NCBI GenBank assembly: GCA_028622995.1
Contig: JAJQJQ010000014.1
Span: 2,418,001 to 2,482,000, forward strand
Direction: 5' to 3'
Source of the DNA: Panagrolaimus kolymaensis
Taxonomy: Eukaryota > Nematoda > Chromadorea > Rhabditida > Panagrolaimidae
Length of the DNA stretch: 64,000 nt
Each line of letters opens with the position of its first letter. The first letter of the stretch is position 1. Made by a program: the position numbers and the translations under genes. Below the pieces are notes generated by a model. That model was not told the origin of the DNA and made no database searches. It worked only from the letters and a program-made list of their open reading frames with translations. This document shows positions 35,609 through 48,232 of this stretch, piece by piece.

Positions 35609-37904
35609 ATTTTTTTTTTGTTTTTCTCTTTTTTCTGTCGCAGCCACAGCCACAGTAAGCGCAGCGCCAAAGTTCTCCGAAAGTTAATAATAAAAGTAAT
35701 TTAACTTTTCCTTGGAAGAAATAAATTTATTTATATTAAAAATATTTTCTCAATTATTTTTTTTGATAAAAATAAATACAAAAAAACTTTGGTGAAACAA
35801 TAGAAAATAATGAAGAGAAAAAATGCAACTTTTTCCATTAAGAAATTGTATTTTTGGAGAGTCCAGTAACTCCAATGAATATCTTTCTTTTTTTCGGAAC
35901 TAAGTTTATTATTTTACGTCGTGAAAAAATATATACGATTAACTAGAAAAACACCCTTTCCATAACTTTCTGATAAGGAATTTAATCCATGAAAAAAATT
36001 AACTTCGTTGAACAAAGTTATTGGAGATCATAAGAAAAAAACTTCAATTTTTATTTATTCGTTTAGTCTTTTCATTAAAAAAAACTAAATAAGCAGAATT
36101 AAACATAAAGATTTTTGCTCTAATACCTATTAGGCCTCCGAACCAAATTTACACTTTTTTATGTACCTAAGTGCCTTAGTATCTTAGTGAGGCTCAGTAT
36201 TTTAGTAACTTAGTCTCAAGCTTTAGACTTAGTCTCATCTTCATTTGTAGCTATTTTTCTATTTCCAGAATCTTGGACGCCTATTTTGTTTCGGACGCAT
36301 AAAAAGATAAAAGAGCCTTGCGAATAAGCAACATTGGATGTTTTAGTAACGAAATTTTTTTATTCTTTAAAAATTAAAAATTACTTCTGCATTTTGCGTT
36401 TCATTAGTTTTGAAATAAAAAGTTGCAATTTTGCAACATTTGTTTATTATACTTTAATTACAGAAATTATTTAGCTTCCAACTGAAAAAAAAAAGATTTG
36501 CGTAATAATATTTTTTCTTCTTCTTTCCATTGTCTAAGAACGCTCATGCAACAATACATTTAAAAAAAAAACACATGATATTTACACTTTTTTGTTTTTA
36601 AACTTGGAACATTGATGCCACGTAAATTTTATATTACTTTTTACTTTTTTTTTAAATTACTGTAGCCTAGACCTGTTTGTTTTTCGAAATATATTTTTTA
36701 TCACAAAGAAACATCTCAAGCTTGGAATTCCATTGTCTATAAAACTGACTTCCAAGAAATTCCAGAAACTATTAAGTCTCATTTTGTTTCCGGTTTTATT
36801 GTTTATTGTTGCATTTTTTACTTTGAAAAGAAAAATTTTCCAACACAAATGACGACAAAAATTTATAAACAAAAGCAAACTTTTTCATTTTGAAATTATA
36901 ATTTTAATATTGACGTGCTTTGAATACATGAAAAAAAATGAAGTATAAATTCAAACAGGCAAACACATAAACAATGGAAACTTCTTTTTTTTTTGAAGTC
37001 GGATATCCTTACATAACGCAATTGAATTTACAGTACTTTAAAGCTTGGACAGGCGGCTTTTGGCAACAATATTTTTTTTGATGGTAATCCATCCGGAAGA
37101 GATGAGCATGTGTTTACTGCAAAATGTTGTAGCTCTTATTTATTTTCGATCAAACAGCGAATATCATATTTCAATTTAAAAAAAAGTTATTCTTCTGGCT
37201 CAAAATCATAAAAGATTGAAAAAAGGAAAACAAAAATGAATCATTTTAATTGCAAGGAAAAAAACATAAGCTCATAGATAATAAAAATCTTTGACATATC
37301 TTCAAAAAACTGTTGCGTTTTTTATTTTTTTTTATTTCAATGCTTTTGAAACTAATAATTAAAATTTTAAACAAATAATAGTAAAGAGTTTCCAGGATTT
37401 ATAAAGTTAGAAATTTTCAAAAGATGTAGCTATTATTGGCATGATATCCCAAACCTATGCAAAATACCCTCAAACGATAATCTCCCACCTTCATTTGTGT
37501 GAAGATCTGTTCTCTTTCATTTAATTAGGTCAAAAAGAATACACAAATTTTCTTTCGAAAGTCATTCGTTAAAATATATATATATATCATTTCATTCTTT
37601 TATTCCCTTTAATTTGCCTTTTTTTGTATACGCTTTTTGCCCCAAATTTTTTTTGAATTTTTAAACGCTTTCCTATTATTTTTTTTTTTTATAGCGTCGA
37701 GCTTCTTTTATTTGCGATAATATAAAGCTCCTTTTTAATTTTCGATATAACGTGCAAAAGTCTTTAAAAGTAGCCCCAAATAGAATTTTAAATAATTTTG
37801 AATATTCTAATATTTAGTTCATTTTTTTACCTTTTATCCAGTTCTTTAAAATCGAGAAACAATTTATTAATTAAACTATTTTTAAGATATTCTTTATCCT
37901 AACC
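35609..37904. other. Long intergenic region, no gene seen
   Basis: 2.3 kb of AT-rich sequence with poly-A/poly-T runs and a short TA repeat near 37578. Around 36140-36250 there is a weak run of 'cttagt' words. No coding or RNA gene supported. Confidence 0.55.
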
Positions 37905-39125
37905 ATGGCCGCTGGTATCAAAAAACGCGTCACATTTGCTGATCAACCACAAACAGAAAATGTTACACCAAAAGCCCCCATGAAAGAGCCACGCCAGTAT
38001 GAAGTAGAAAAAATCCTTGGAAAGAGAGAACTAAAAAAAGGTGAAATTGATTACAAACTTAGTTGGAAAGGATATTCATCAGAATTCGATATATGGGTAC
38101 CAGAAGAAAATTTGGATTGTCCTGATTTATTGGAAGCATTTGAAAATCAGCTTCTTCTAAACCCATCAGCAATTAAAAAGAAACGTGGCCGTCCATCAAC
38201 TCGTAGTAATCAAAATGAAGATGGAGCCGAAGTTCCATCAAAGCGAATTCGAACTTTAACCTTGAAAAGTTCATCGAAAGCAACGGGTGGCAATAAAGAA
38301 ACTACACCCACAATCCATCGAATGAAAACTCGTACTTCTTCACCTTTGGTTCAAAGTATTGGACAAAATCAAACTCACGAAAGACCTATTCAACCACCTA
38401 TTCCTCAAAATGAAACTATATCAGAAACTCGCCGAACGAGAAGCCGCACTAATACTATGGCTCAACGAACTCCCATTCAAACTCCTAAAATGAATAATCA
38501 GCCGCTAATTGTTGAAGTTGAAGAAGCTATAGCTAATATTCGGATTACGAGATCTCTTTCAATCATCCGTAGTGAAACTCGAACTGCTGAAACTCCCAAT
38601 TTGTTATCTTCAGCTGTTGGTAAAGATACTCCTGAAACTCGTGGAATTAGCTCTAGAACCCCATCAACGATGGTCAATAGAGCTCGAGCTCAACCTCGTG
38701 AAGCGCCAATACAAGTTGCAGGTGGTAAAGCTACACCCAAAACACCAGCTACAAAAAATCGTATTACTCCTATAGTGGAAAAAAGTGTTCGAGCTGAAAT
38801 TCCAGAAACGTTAATTCAACCAGTAATTGTACCTCAAATTCATCGAAAGAGAACTCGTACCACAACTTTGAACAACAACGTTCGAAATCGAACTCGTGAA
38901 GCGCCTAATCAAGTTGCAGGAAATAAACCTACATCAAAAACCGGTCGAATTGGAACTCCTTCTATTACTGCTATTGAAATAATTCAAACTCCAGTACTTC
39001 CAAATGCACCCATTGATATAGACGATGAAATTACAAGATTTGTTACTCGATCTACAAGAAGTCGACCAATAATGATCCTACCACGTGCTGTTCGAACTCG
39101 AACTTCTATGCCTCAGCGTCATTGA
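37905..39125 (+). CDS. Chromodomain and AT-hook protein, single exon
   Basis: 406 aa with no intron. A chromodomain occupies about residues 32-80 (YEVEKIL, LSWKGYS, DIWVPEENL), with aromatic cage candidates Y32, W54 and W64. It is of the HP1/Polycomb type that binds methylated histone H3 tails. An AT-hook (KKKRGRPSTR, 91-100) follows, then a long basic, Thr/Pro/Arg-rich disordered tail with recurring RTRT/ETRT motifs. No chromoshadow domain is seen. Likely a nuclear chromatin protein. A KRVTF motif near the N-terminus resembles a PP1-docking RVxF site. Confidence 0.88.
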   Translation: MAAGIKKRVTFADQPQTENVTPKAPMKEPRQYEVEKILGKRELKKGEIDYKLSWKGYSSEFDIWVPEENLDCPDLLEAFENQLLLNPSAIKKKRGRPSTRSNQNEDGAEVPSKRIRTLTLKSSSKATGGNKETTPTIHRMKTRTSSPLVQSIGQNQTHERPIQPPIPQNETISETRRTRSRTNTMAQRTPIQTPKMNNQPLIVEVEEAIANIRITRSLSIIRSETRTAETPNLLSSAVGKDTPETRGISSRTPSTMVNRARAQPREAPIQVAGGKATPKTPATKNRITPIVEKSVRAEIPETLIQPVIVPQIHRKRTRTTTLNNNVRNRTREAPNQVAGNKPTSKTGRIGTPSITAIEIIQTPVLPNAPIDIDDEITRFVTRSTRSRPIMILPRAVRTRTSMPQRH

Positions 39126-39622
39126 GTTATTAAGAATTAAAATGAACAAGAATTATATTATTTTTAATTCAATATTTTTTTCTGTACATATTTATTTGTT
39201 TTATATTTTGTCTTTTTTTGAAAAATATTTTTTAGTTATTTATTATCAATAAAACATATACATACTTTATAATAGAATTTTTCGATTAAGACAATCAATC
39301 ATTCAAAAAAGTTATTGAAAACCAGAAAGTTTATTCATCTTTATGCCCATTTTCTATGCCATATTTTATACGAACTTTTTGCCATCTATTTTTATTTATT
39401 TATCAATGTGTAAAAGTCTATGCACTTAAAAAAATTTAAGGTTCATCATTACACTTCTTTTTTTGAGCACTAATTAGCAGGACAGGCAATAAGTTGTTTT
39501 GACAATAAATATCGCTTAATTTTTTTTATCGATTTTTCCATTGACAACAACCTTGGTTTTCTCCCTCCTTTTCTTATTTTTATTTTACTTTTTGATTCTT
39601 ATTTGCGTTAAATTTTATTTAA
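39126..39622. other. Intergenic region, no gene seen
   Basis: AT-rich 3' flank of the chromodomain gene, with an AATAAAAC near 39250 as a possible polyadenylation signal. Confidence 0.5.
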
Positions 39623-40676
39623 ATGGCCGATGAATCAATAATGGTATATTTTCTTTATTTTATAAAAAAATAAGTTTAATCAAAAGTTTTAGACATCCAA
39701 AAAATTTATTGAATTATTTATTACCGATTCCAATGACACTGTCCATCATAAAGGCCCATGCAAAATTCTTATTAATCGATACACCAAAGAGTTTTCAATA
39801 AAATAAAAAAATTCAGGTATTTTTTGTAAAGTAAAAATAAAATTTGTAATATTGCTTTTATAGTAACCGAAGTGGCCAAGTTCCTATTTGCCAGTGAATT
39901 TATTAAACAAAAAGTAATTATCAAGAAAAAATTTTAAGAAAAATAAGGTTAAGGAGTTTCATAATATTTTATGCATTTTTCAAACCAAAGATAATAATAA
40001 TAAAGCATCATTAATATTCGATTCAGAAGAAACATGTAAAAAAGTTTATAATTTAATCACCAAAAATAATGCAAGTTTTTATTCTCTAAAAAAAAATAAA
40101 AACCAGCCTCAAAGAATTTTTTTAATATTTATTAAATTTCTTTTTATAGGCAAAAACAAATATTTATAAAATGAAAGAAAAATTTGTTGAAAATTTTTTA
40201 ATTCCTTTATTTAAAACCGTTATGAATAGCGATGGAACTCCAGAAATTATGATACAATTAGCAGATGATTTTGGAAGCCGATGCTCCGATAAAGAAGGAA
40301 ATGAATTTGCTAAAATGATTCTTGAAAAAGTTAATAGCAAGAAGGCACAAAATGGTGAAACACTTGAAAATTACACAACAACGTTGACTAAAATTAAATC
40401 GCAAAAAATCAATGCAAATATTATTTCTGGAAATGATTCTGACACAAATGAATCAACAAACGATGGTTCGAAAAAGTAAAATTAAACAATTTTAAATTTG
40501 AAAGTTTAATACTACGGTTTTTAGAATTTATAATTTGCGAAAGAGAACCCATAAAAATATGTCTTATTTGGATAGCTTATATTCAGACAGTGAAAGTGAT
40601 CATAAATAACCTGAAAATGAAACCGAAGATTATTGCTTCGATGAAAAAAAAGCTAAAACCGACGAAGAAATCGATT
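39623..40676 (+). pseudogene. Decayed gene with EVH1/PH-like fragments
   Basis: Coding-like pieces follow each other on the plus strand: MADESIM then TSKKFIELFITDSNDTVHH, KILINRYTKEFSIK, then a frame break. TEVAKFLFASEFIKQK, KEFHNILCIFQTKDN and SLIFDSEETCKKVYNLI follow, then a 100-residue piece from 40171 (MKEKFVENFLIPLFKTVMNS), and an acidic piece (MSYLDSLYSDSESDHK) that hits a TAA before PENETEDYCFDEKK. Spacing suggests small exons, but in-frame stops and phase mismatches prevent a full model. The order resembles a PH/EVH1-type fold, as in decapping or Ran-binding proteins; this is a weak impression. I do not recognise the family. Confidence 0.35.
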
Positions 40677-41066
40677 ATAAGTTTCTCAAATAATTTTGTT
40701 TTTAATATTTTATTCAATTTTTTTTTATTTGAGCAATAAAAACAATAAAAAATATTTAAAAACAGAAAACATAGTTTTCAATAATAAAAACTAACAAAGT
40801 TGTTTGGGTTTATTTACATTCATTTATATTTTACTATATTTGGATAATTTGGCAAAAAACACACCGAAGCCACTTTTTAATCTTTTTTACCAGTGGTTGT
40901 AATCCCAAAAATTTCAGTATATTTATGGGTATTTTGGATCCTTCTTACTTCACGTGTTTTTGTTTTTTTGTCATTGTTTTTCTTTTTTCTTTCATCAATG
41001 AAAAAAAAAATTTTTTTATGACACCAATGATTCCATCTTCTTCTAATTATTTTCTTGTTTGTCTGA

Positions 41067-41630
41067 TTAGATAATGCTATGACGCTTTGATCTTTTTGCT
41101 TTTCGTTTTTTCACCAAAACAATTTGAGATGATTCTGGGATGATTATTGGCGGCGAAGATGGTAAAACATAATTATTATTATTTCTTTTAATATTTTTTA
41201 ATAAACATTGTTCCAAACCCGCCACCCTATTTCTTAAACATTCATCTATTTCGTGTAAAGCTTTTTCATGCTTTTTTTCCATTGCATCAAATTTTGAAAT
41301 AAGTGAATGCAAATTTTCTTCATCGTTAGCCTTAATTGAATTAATTGCAGCTTCTCTATCAATTTCAATAAGGCCAGTTTCAAAAAATGCAAAAATATGA
41401 AATTTAAACCTAAAAACAAAAAAAAAATTTTTTAAAATACCGTATAATTTAAAAAAAATTTACCTTTGAAAATGAGGTTGAAAAATCCAAAATAAAAATT
41501 TAATAAATAACAAAAATACTGTGTAAATAAAACTACCTATAAGGTTTTCGCATATCGCCGTGAGATCTATTGATAAATCTTCATTGCATTGTTTTAATGG
41601 AACATTAGTGGTTGTTGTTGAAGCTTCCAT
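41067..41630 (-). CDS. Single-TM coiled-coil protein, copy 1
   Basis: Exons 41630-41464 and 41409-41067 join in phase to 169 aa. Layout: polar N-terminus (MEASTTTTNVPLKQC), CENLIGSFIYTVFLLFIKFL as one TM helix followed by FWIFQPHFQRFK, a helical charged region (KFDAMEKKHEKALHEIDECL) likely coiled coil, a Pro-rich segment, and a basic tail ending KRHSII. The copy at 43003 has the same exon structure. No known domain. Membrane adaptor is a guess. Confidence 0.7.
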
Positions 41631-43002
41631 AATTTTAAAATGATTTACATAGCATACGATAAGCTGAAAGATTAAAATTAACGTTTTCTTTTACAAACTT
41701 TTCTAAGCAAAAAAAAAAATAGATAAAGAATATTCAAAAAAAATTTTATTCTTGATTTAAGATTGATTTCCGCTGAACGCTTCTTCCAAAAAATACAACT
41801 TATTTAGATTCAAAAAACATATTTTTTTACTTCAAGACACTTACAGTAAGATTTTAAATTTTGAGGGTTTATCCAAAAATTTTGAAATTTATTTTAATGA
41901 TAATTAGGAATCTACGAATTAGAATGCATACAAAGTTGCGATCTGTTTTCAATCATAAAAAAGCTATGTGCCTCTATCGAAATGTAAAACTATTACTGTA
42001 AGATGAAGTGAAACGAAGAATAATGTTATTTGATGGGAAGAAGCTCCTTGCAAAAGTTTTTAACGAAGAATACCGAAATTTTTGGGTTTCTTTCTTATGA
42101 AATAATCGATTACTATCGCGGCCAGGTTTGGCTGGGAATCCCCGATCGTGTTCCGGATTCCCACGATTCGCGGGAAGAGTTAGGAATATCTTAAATATTT
42201 TTTTAACTTACCTTTTTTCAAAATTTAAATTAACCCAATCAAAATATTTTTCTTCCTTATTTTTCTTTTGATGACATTTCCGACGATAACTAGAATCAAA
42301 GATGAAATAATTTTAATGAAATTATTTTACACTTTTATTTTTTGTTGTTGAAAAAAAAAGAAATTAAAAAGTTGGAAAAGCTTGCTAGCACGTAGACCAA
42401 TGTGATGATATGCGCAATAGGTGTGATTTTATTTTACTTTATTGCTTTTCAACTTTCTTATCACTCTTTTTTTTGTTTTTTTTTTGTTTTGATGCAGAAC
42501 TATAGCTTTTTGCTAGAAAGAGATCAAATTTTTTTTATTGCTTTCAAAAAAAAATTTCATTTCCGTCTCTTTTTTTTATATACATTTATTAGGTCAAAAT
42601 TTTAACTCATTTTTTCATTTTTTATTGAGACTTTTTTATTTGAGGGAAAACACAGGAAAAATATTTATCGAAAAATCCTTTATTTATAATCAAAAAACAA
42701 GCAAAAAAGGAAACAATTTTCTTACAATTCAATTTTTACTTTTTTGTTTCATTAAACTCAAATTGTAAATGGTAGATTTGAAAAGGTTCATTGATTCATT
42801 TAGTGAAGGAATAATTTTTTATATAACCATACATCGCTGCTGCTTTGTAGCCAATAGAAATACCAATTATTGTAAATAATATATAAGTAACAATATTTTA
42901 TTTCCCTTTTTCCCATTTTTTCTCTTTCATTTCAAAAAAAATACTTCCATTTTTTTTTTGAATATTTAATTTTAATTATTTCTATTCACGAGAGCTTGGT
43001 TA
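41631..43002. other. Intergenic region with GC-rich patch
   Basis: Mostly AT-rich. A patch at about 42118-42180 (GGCCAGGTTTGGCTGGGAAT then CCCCGATCG...) is much richer in GC than the flanks and may be a small repeat remnant. No coding feature supported. Confidence 0.45.
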
Positions 43003-43577
43003 TTAAATAATGGAATGATGACGTTTTGGATTTATTATTGCAGCTTTTTTTCTTTTTATCAAACCAATATGAGCAGAATCTGGAATGGTTATTGGCGGCG
43101 CAGATGGAAGTGGATAATCGTTTTCATATTTATTATTTTTTGTTAGACTGCTTTCGAAACCGGCCAATCTATTTTTTAAGCATTCATCAATTTTGTGAAG
43201 CTCGAATTCATGCTTTTTTTCCATTTCATCAAATTTTAAAATAAGCGAATGCAAATCTTCTTCATCGTGAGCTTTTTTAACCGCTTCTTGATCATCTTCA
43301 ATGGTGGGAGTTCGAAAAATTGCAGAAATGTGAAGCTTGAATCTATAAAAATTAAAAATCTTTCGGAAAAAATATATAAATTTCTTATTTACCTTTGAAC
43401 ATGAGGTTGAAAAACCCAAAATAAAAATTTAACAAATAACATAACGAAAGTCCAAATAAAACTGGCTATAAGATTTTCGCAAATTGCTGCTAAGTCGATT
43501 GTCAAATCTTCATGACATTGTTGCTGTTGTTCGGGTTTGACATCTGCTGAAGGAACATATGTATTCGAAACATGCAT
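43003..43577 (-). CDS. Single-TM coiled-coil protein, copy 2
   Basis: Exons 43577-43393 and 43342-43003 join in phase to 174 aa. Same plan as the copy at 41067: CENLIASFIWTFVMLFVKFL TM helix, FWVFQPHVQRFK, coiled-coil-like KFDEMEKKHEFELHKIDECL, Pro-rich LPSAPPITIPDS, and the terminal RHHSII. Tandem duplicates on the same strand. The helical core and C-terminus are conserved while the N-terminus differs. Function unknown. Confidence 0.7.
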
Positions 43578-44041
43578 ATCTTAATAATTTACATGTAATA
43601 AAATTTTGCAACAACATCAAAACTAAAATAAATATCGGATCAATTTCTTAAAAAAATTCAAAACGTAATAACTTACATTTATAAAACTTTAAAGCAATTA
43701 ATGGCCGCTTTTTGTCTTAAGAAGAAAAACAAAAAATAAATAATACTTTTAAGTATCACATTAGACATCAAACATATAAGTTGGAAAATTCTTACATTCG
43801 CTCTCTATTTTTTTAGTCTCTCAACTTTGAAAAAAAAGACCTTTAGCAAGTCCAAAATGGGAGTAGAGATATCGAAAATAAAAATAAAATGGTCTTCAAA
43901 AAAAACCAACAAAACAACATTGAACAAAAAATTTCCTCGAGAAGTGAACTTTTACATTTGAAGTTGTATCAAATATGATCGAATAGGAGAATCGAATAAA
44001 AAAAAAACCAAAAATTACATCGTTTGCTTTCCTGTTCCAAT

Positions 44042-44928
44042 TAGGGTTGCACGATTTTAATTAGGCGGCTAATTAAAAAAAGTTTGACGACAGAGGAGAC
44101 CTTTTGTTACTATTGGGTTACTAATAATTTCGTAGCGTTTGTAAATCGAAATGGCCAACTATGAGAAGCAAAGGATGTCAGGAGCGGTTTAACCGATTTA
44201 GATCCCACATTAGTGTGCTTCAAACGAGTGTCGAAAGTTTTCATATGCCTTGGGTTATCATGGAATTAATGGCACCTAAAGCATCAACATGCCAACCTTG
44301 AGTCGACAACGATGTTTTGGACATTTACCGCTAAAAAATTTGATTATGACGAAGAAAGCTATTTGCGCAGTAATTGTATGTTAAAAACACGCTAAAAATA
44401 GCAGAAAAATGCTTAGGACAATATATTAATAGCAATTCATCTCAAAAAATCAAAAAATCAAAAAAACATCGTTGTCGACTCAAGGTTGGCATGTTGATGC
44501 TTTAGGTGCCATTAATTCCATGATAACACAAGGCATATAAAAACTTTCGACACTCGTTCGAAGCACACTAATGTGGGATCTAAATCGGTTAAACCGCTCC
44601 TGACATCCTTTGCTTCTCATAGTTGGCCATTTCGATTTACAAACGCTACGAAATTATTAGTCAACCCAATATTTTCAAAAAATTTCAAAAAAAAATTGGG
44701 ACATGGGAAATCAAGTTAAAATGCTTATTTCTCCCATTTTAATGATAAATTCCTCTAAAATCCATCATTTTTCGACAAATAATGGTGTTTACCCTAAAAA
44801 CACTCATTTCGTAACATTTCGGAAAAAAATTTGTACGTTTTCATTGTTTCGGCTAATTAGCCGGTAGGCGGGCTAATTTACCGGATAATTAGCAACATTT
44901 TCATTAGCCGGCTAATCGTGAAACTCTA
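44042..44928. mobile_element. hAT-like fold-back transposon, non-autonomous
   Basis: Outer ends TAGGGTTGCACGATT (44042) and, in reverse complement, TAGAGTTTCACGATT (ending 44928). Flanking 8-mers GTTCCAAT and GTTACAGT agree at six of eight positions, as for an old hAT 8-bp duplication. Inside are two inverted arms of about 207 bp (44112-44318 and 44464-44670) with very few differences, separated by about 145 bp. There is no transposase frame. Subterminal GGCGGCTAATT-type words repeat at both ends. Confidence 0.72.
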
Positions 44929-45228
44929 GTTACAGTTAACGTTATATTTTTTTCAAATATGCAACGAGAATAAAATTGTCTTTTGTTAATTTACCATAAA
45001 AACACTTAAAACTTTTGTTAAATTTTAATATTTACTTGTCAATGATTGTGTTTAAAAAATATAAAACATTTTTATTTCGAGCAATGACATCAATAGAAAA
45101 AGAGGAACGAAAATCGTTTCAATACAAACAAATATAAAACATTAAAAAAACAAATAAGCACAAAATTTAGAATTTTTACTTAAAAATTGTCACATTTTGG
45201 TAAACCTTTGCTTTGATAAAATAACTAC

Positions 45229-45430
45229 TTATTTTCCTTTCTTCCACCAAGTGTAAGCAGCAGCGGCTCCGGCACCAATCACGGCACCTTTAAGAATTTT
45301 TGTTTCAGTTCCACGTCTTTCAAGTTGGGGTTCAGAAAGTTTTGGATAGCTTACATCATTTTGTCGTCGAAATCTATTTGGTCGTGCTGCAGCGGAAGTG
45401 AAAGTCGATGATAATAAATATGCAGAAAAA
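45229..45430 (-). CDS. Small protein with Gly/Ala-rich TM tail
   Basis: Open frame reading SAYLLSSTFTSAAARPNRFR, SYPKLSEPQLERRGTETKIL and KGAVIGAGAAAAYTWWKKGK to a TAA at 45229-45231. The C-terminal Gly/Ala stretch followed by WWKKGK looks like a short membrane helix. The start is not resolved: no in-frame ATG lies just upstream, and the ATG near 45450 is in another frame, so an upstream exon is likely. Not a recognised family. Confidence 0.4.
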
Positions 45431-45499
45431 AATGAAAGTTTTTGGGAACATATTTTTTTTAATTACAAAATACTTTTAAAAAGTTTGAGAAAAACCGGA

Positions 45500-46301
45500 A
45501 AAAAACTTTGAAGAAGAAAAAAAATATTAAGAAAGATTATGGTTTTTGAGGAACTATGATGCTGGGTTTTTCGCATGTTTATTTGACCTTTTTTAAAAAA
45601 GATTAAATAAACAAACAATAATGATATTTTAATAAAATAGAAGTTATTTTTCAGCAAAGTTTAACAATATTTACAAAATAAAAAATCACTGTTAAGCAAT
45701 GTATTTACAAAAATAAACGAATGTTTTTCACACAAAAAATATTGCTGCCATTTTTTTTTGATCTCTCAAAAAAACTTCAGTAAATCGAAACATTAGGAAT
45801 TAAAAGAGTCTTTTGCGACCAAGTAAATAAACAAAAAACTTCAAAAACCTATTTTCTCCACCCTCACTCAAATTTGTTTATTTACTTATTCATGCTTCCC
45901 GCGATGATTTTTTTTCTTTTGTGGATGGATGGTGGTAAACAAATAACATTTTTTGTTTAGCGATGTAAAAATTATTTTTGTTACCCGAACATCATTACAA
46001 TTTGTATTTGTTTCAATGGGTTTTCGAAAAAACAATTTTAAATAAAAATTTGGTATGATTTTAGAGAATATAAAAAAAATACATTCAATTTTCTGCATAA
46101 TATGTAAGGATCTGGTTTTTGATTACACTACATAAAAATTACATAAATTAAAAGAGAAAATTTTAATTTTATTCTGATTCTGAGAACAAGAAAAAATAAA
46201 CAGAAATAAAGAAACAGGTGTTTTAAATTTTTGCTCAAAAAATACATTAATAAAAAAAGATAAAAGCTTCTTTCATTGATTTTAAATTTATTTTCTCTAA
46301 A
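45500..46301. other. Intergenic region, no gene seen
   Basis: AT-rich; hydrophobic-looking frames here are composition artefacts of poly-T. Confidence 0.5.
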
Positions 46302-47511
46302 TTAAATTTTACATGAACTTATTAAAGCTATTCGAGATTTTGGTTTAAAATTAAAAAATGATTTAACATAAATTCTATAAGGTTTTACAAAATATAATAA
46401 ACAACTAATATCTGCAACAATATGCAAAGACGCAATAGGAAATAAAAGGTTCGCAATCCAATTATGACTTGGTATTTGAAGGATAAAAAAAGTAGTAACA
46501 ACAATTACTGGAAGTCCCAAAAATAATACTGAGTTTGCTAATTGAAATGTCATACTTCTAAAAAAACACAAAAAATTAAAATTTTATGTATAAATTTTTT
46601 TTAAATGTAAATTTACTTGTGAAGCATTTTTTGTAAAGCATAAGTTCCTTTTGAAAGAATATTTTTAATTTTTTTCATTCGATAAAAGAATAAAATATTT
46701 AAAATAAGGATTATTATTCCCACTAAAACGATCCAAATCAAAACTGTAGACATAAAAATCAAATTATAAGATTCCGTTGAAGCATTAGAAAATAAATAAA
46801 TGTTTATAGGAAAAATGTTATAAATTTCAGAAAACACTGGAATATTTCTTCGATAAATTTCTTCATTTTCTTTTGGATCATTATATGTCCGAGCAAAAGG
46901 ATCTAAAAAAAAATATATGTATTTATTTTGATTCAAAAAATTTCACTAATAAAAAAATGAGCATTTTTTGAAGCTTAGCCTTACTATTTAAAAAATAAGA
47001 ATAACTTACATGAAATTAAAATCGAAACAAATATATTAAAGCTTCCATATAAAATAAAAATACCAATGATATGTTTAGATGTAATCAAAAAATTAGTATT
47101 AAATACCATAAAAACTCGAAAACAAAATCCAAGTATAAAAGAAACTATTGCTCCAGTTACAGAAAAAATGAGAACTACTATTAATGGATATAACCATGAC
47201 TCATGTAAAGGAAAATGAGAATAAATGGATATCAATGGAAGAGGAAATAAAACTACAGGATTTAATATAAATATACTCAATTCTGCCACCATATTACAAG
47301 TAAGTTGAAGAAGTATCGTGTATTTAAACATTTTCATAGCTTTAGTGGATTTTTTAATTATAACATATATAATAAAAATATACAAAATTGTCGAAATGGG
47401 AAAAAGAATATCAATAAGTAATCGAGAATAATATTGAAATGTTGGATAATAAATTTCATCCAAAGTTAAATTTTCCAATCGCAATAGCGATTCAATTTTT
47501 GAGTATTCCAT
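46302..47511 (-). CDS. 7TM chemoreceptor, Sri/Srh-like, family 1
   Basis: Exons 47511-47010, 46902-46617 and 46557-46302 join in phase to 347 aa. Complete reference member of family 1: MEYSKIESLLRLENLTLDEI start, YYPTFQYYSR, KKSTKAMKMFKYTILLQLTC after TM1, GTYALQKMLHKSMTFQ at the exon 2-3 junction before TM6, and VKPYRIYVKSFFNF after TM7. Exon 2 has the same length (286 nt) as the plus-strand paralogue at 4833, which shows conserved structure. Presumed chemosensory GPCR. Confidence 0.85.
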
Positions 47512-48232
47512 GAATAAAAAATAACTTAAAAGCCCGTCAATATTTATTTGTTTACTAAGAAAAAGAGTTTCTATATTTTAGTTAAACAGTGGCAAACAAA
47601 AAGTAAACTGTCAAAAACATTTTTTTAAAGCTTTTTAACTTTATAAAAATCTCTTAAATTTTCACCTGTTTTTTTTTTCATCAGCTAAAAAAATAATAAA
47701 GAAATTATTATAAAATAACGCAAGAGTTTGAATTTTAATGACAAAGTATGAGATTGCTCTTTTAAAATTTAAAAGAATAAGTTAGAATTTGCTGCAAACA
47801 CAAGAAATGGCATTAAATAAGCGCATAAATCGTTTTCTTTCTTTTTTACAACAAGTACGTCGTAAAGAAAAGCCCTGGAAAAGAAATATGCTGAAGAACG
47901 CAAAAAAAATTTAACCGATATTAAAACAAAATTTATAAAAAAAAATATTTGATAAAAACAAGCCAGAAATAAAAAAAAGCAAAGTGTAAGTGGAAATATA
48001 TTTTTTTTGAAAGCAAAAAATTTTTATAAAGTCATAAGATTTTTTTCCCTAGCTCAGTTATTCTCTTATTTATGTAAAAAAAAATCAACATAGAAAAATA
48101 GATTTTATGAGCTTTATTTTCATCTAAGACAAATCAGAACAAGAATAACTTAGAAAAAGCTTTTTTAACGCACAATGTATCATAAAAATCAGGATTGCTA
48201 AAAATTTAATCTAAAAAGCTTTTATGACCATC
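47512..48232. other. Intergenic region, no gene seen
   Basis: AT-rich. A short Lys/Glu-rich frame near 47870-47950 is too small and lacks a start; nothing firm. Confidence 0.5.

Noticed and set aside
42118..42180. GC-rich patch as a possible tRNA or other RNA gene
   Set aside because: No acceptor stem, no A/B box and no cloverleaf could be folded by eye.
47806..47951. Short Lys/Glu-rich frame (KALEKKYAEERKKN) as a coiled-coil exon
   Set aside because: No start in frame, a stop just upstream and no matching exon; too little to support.
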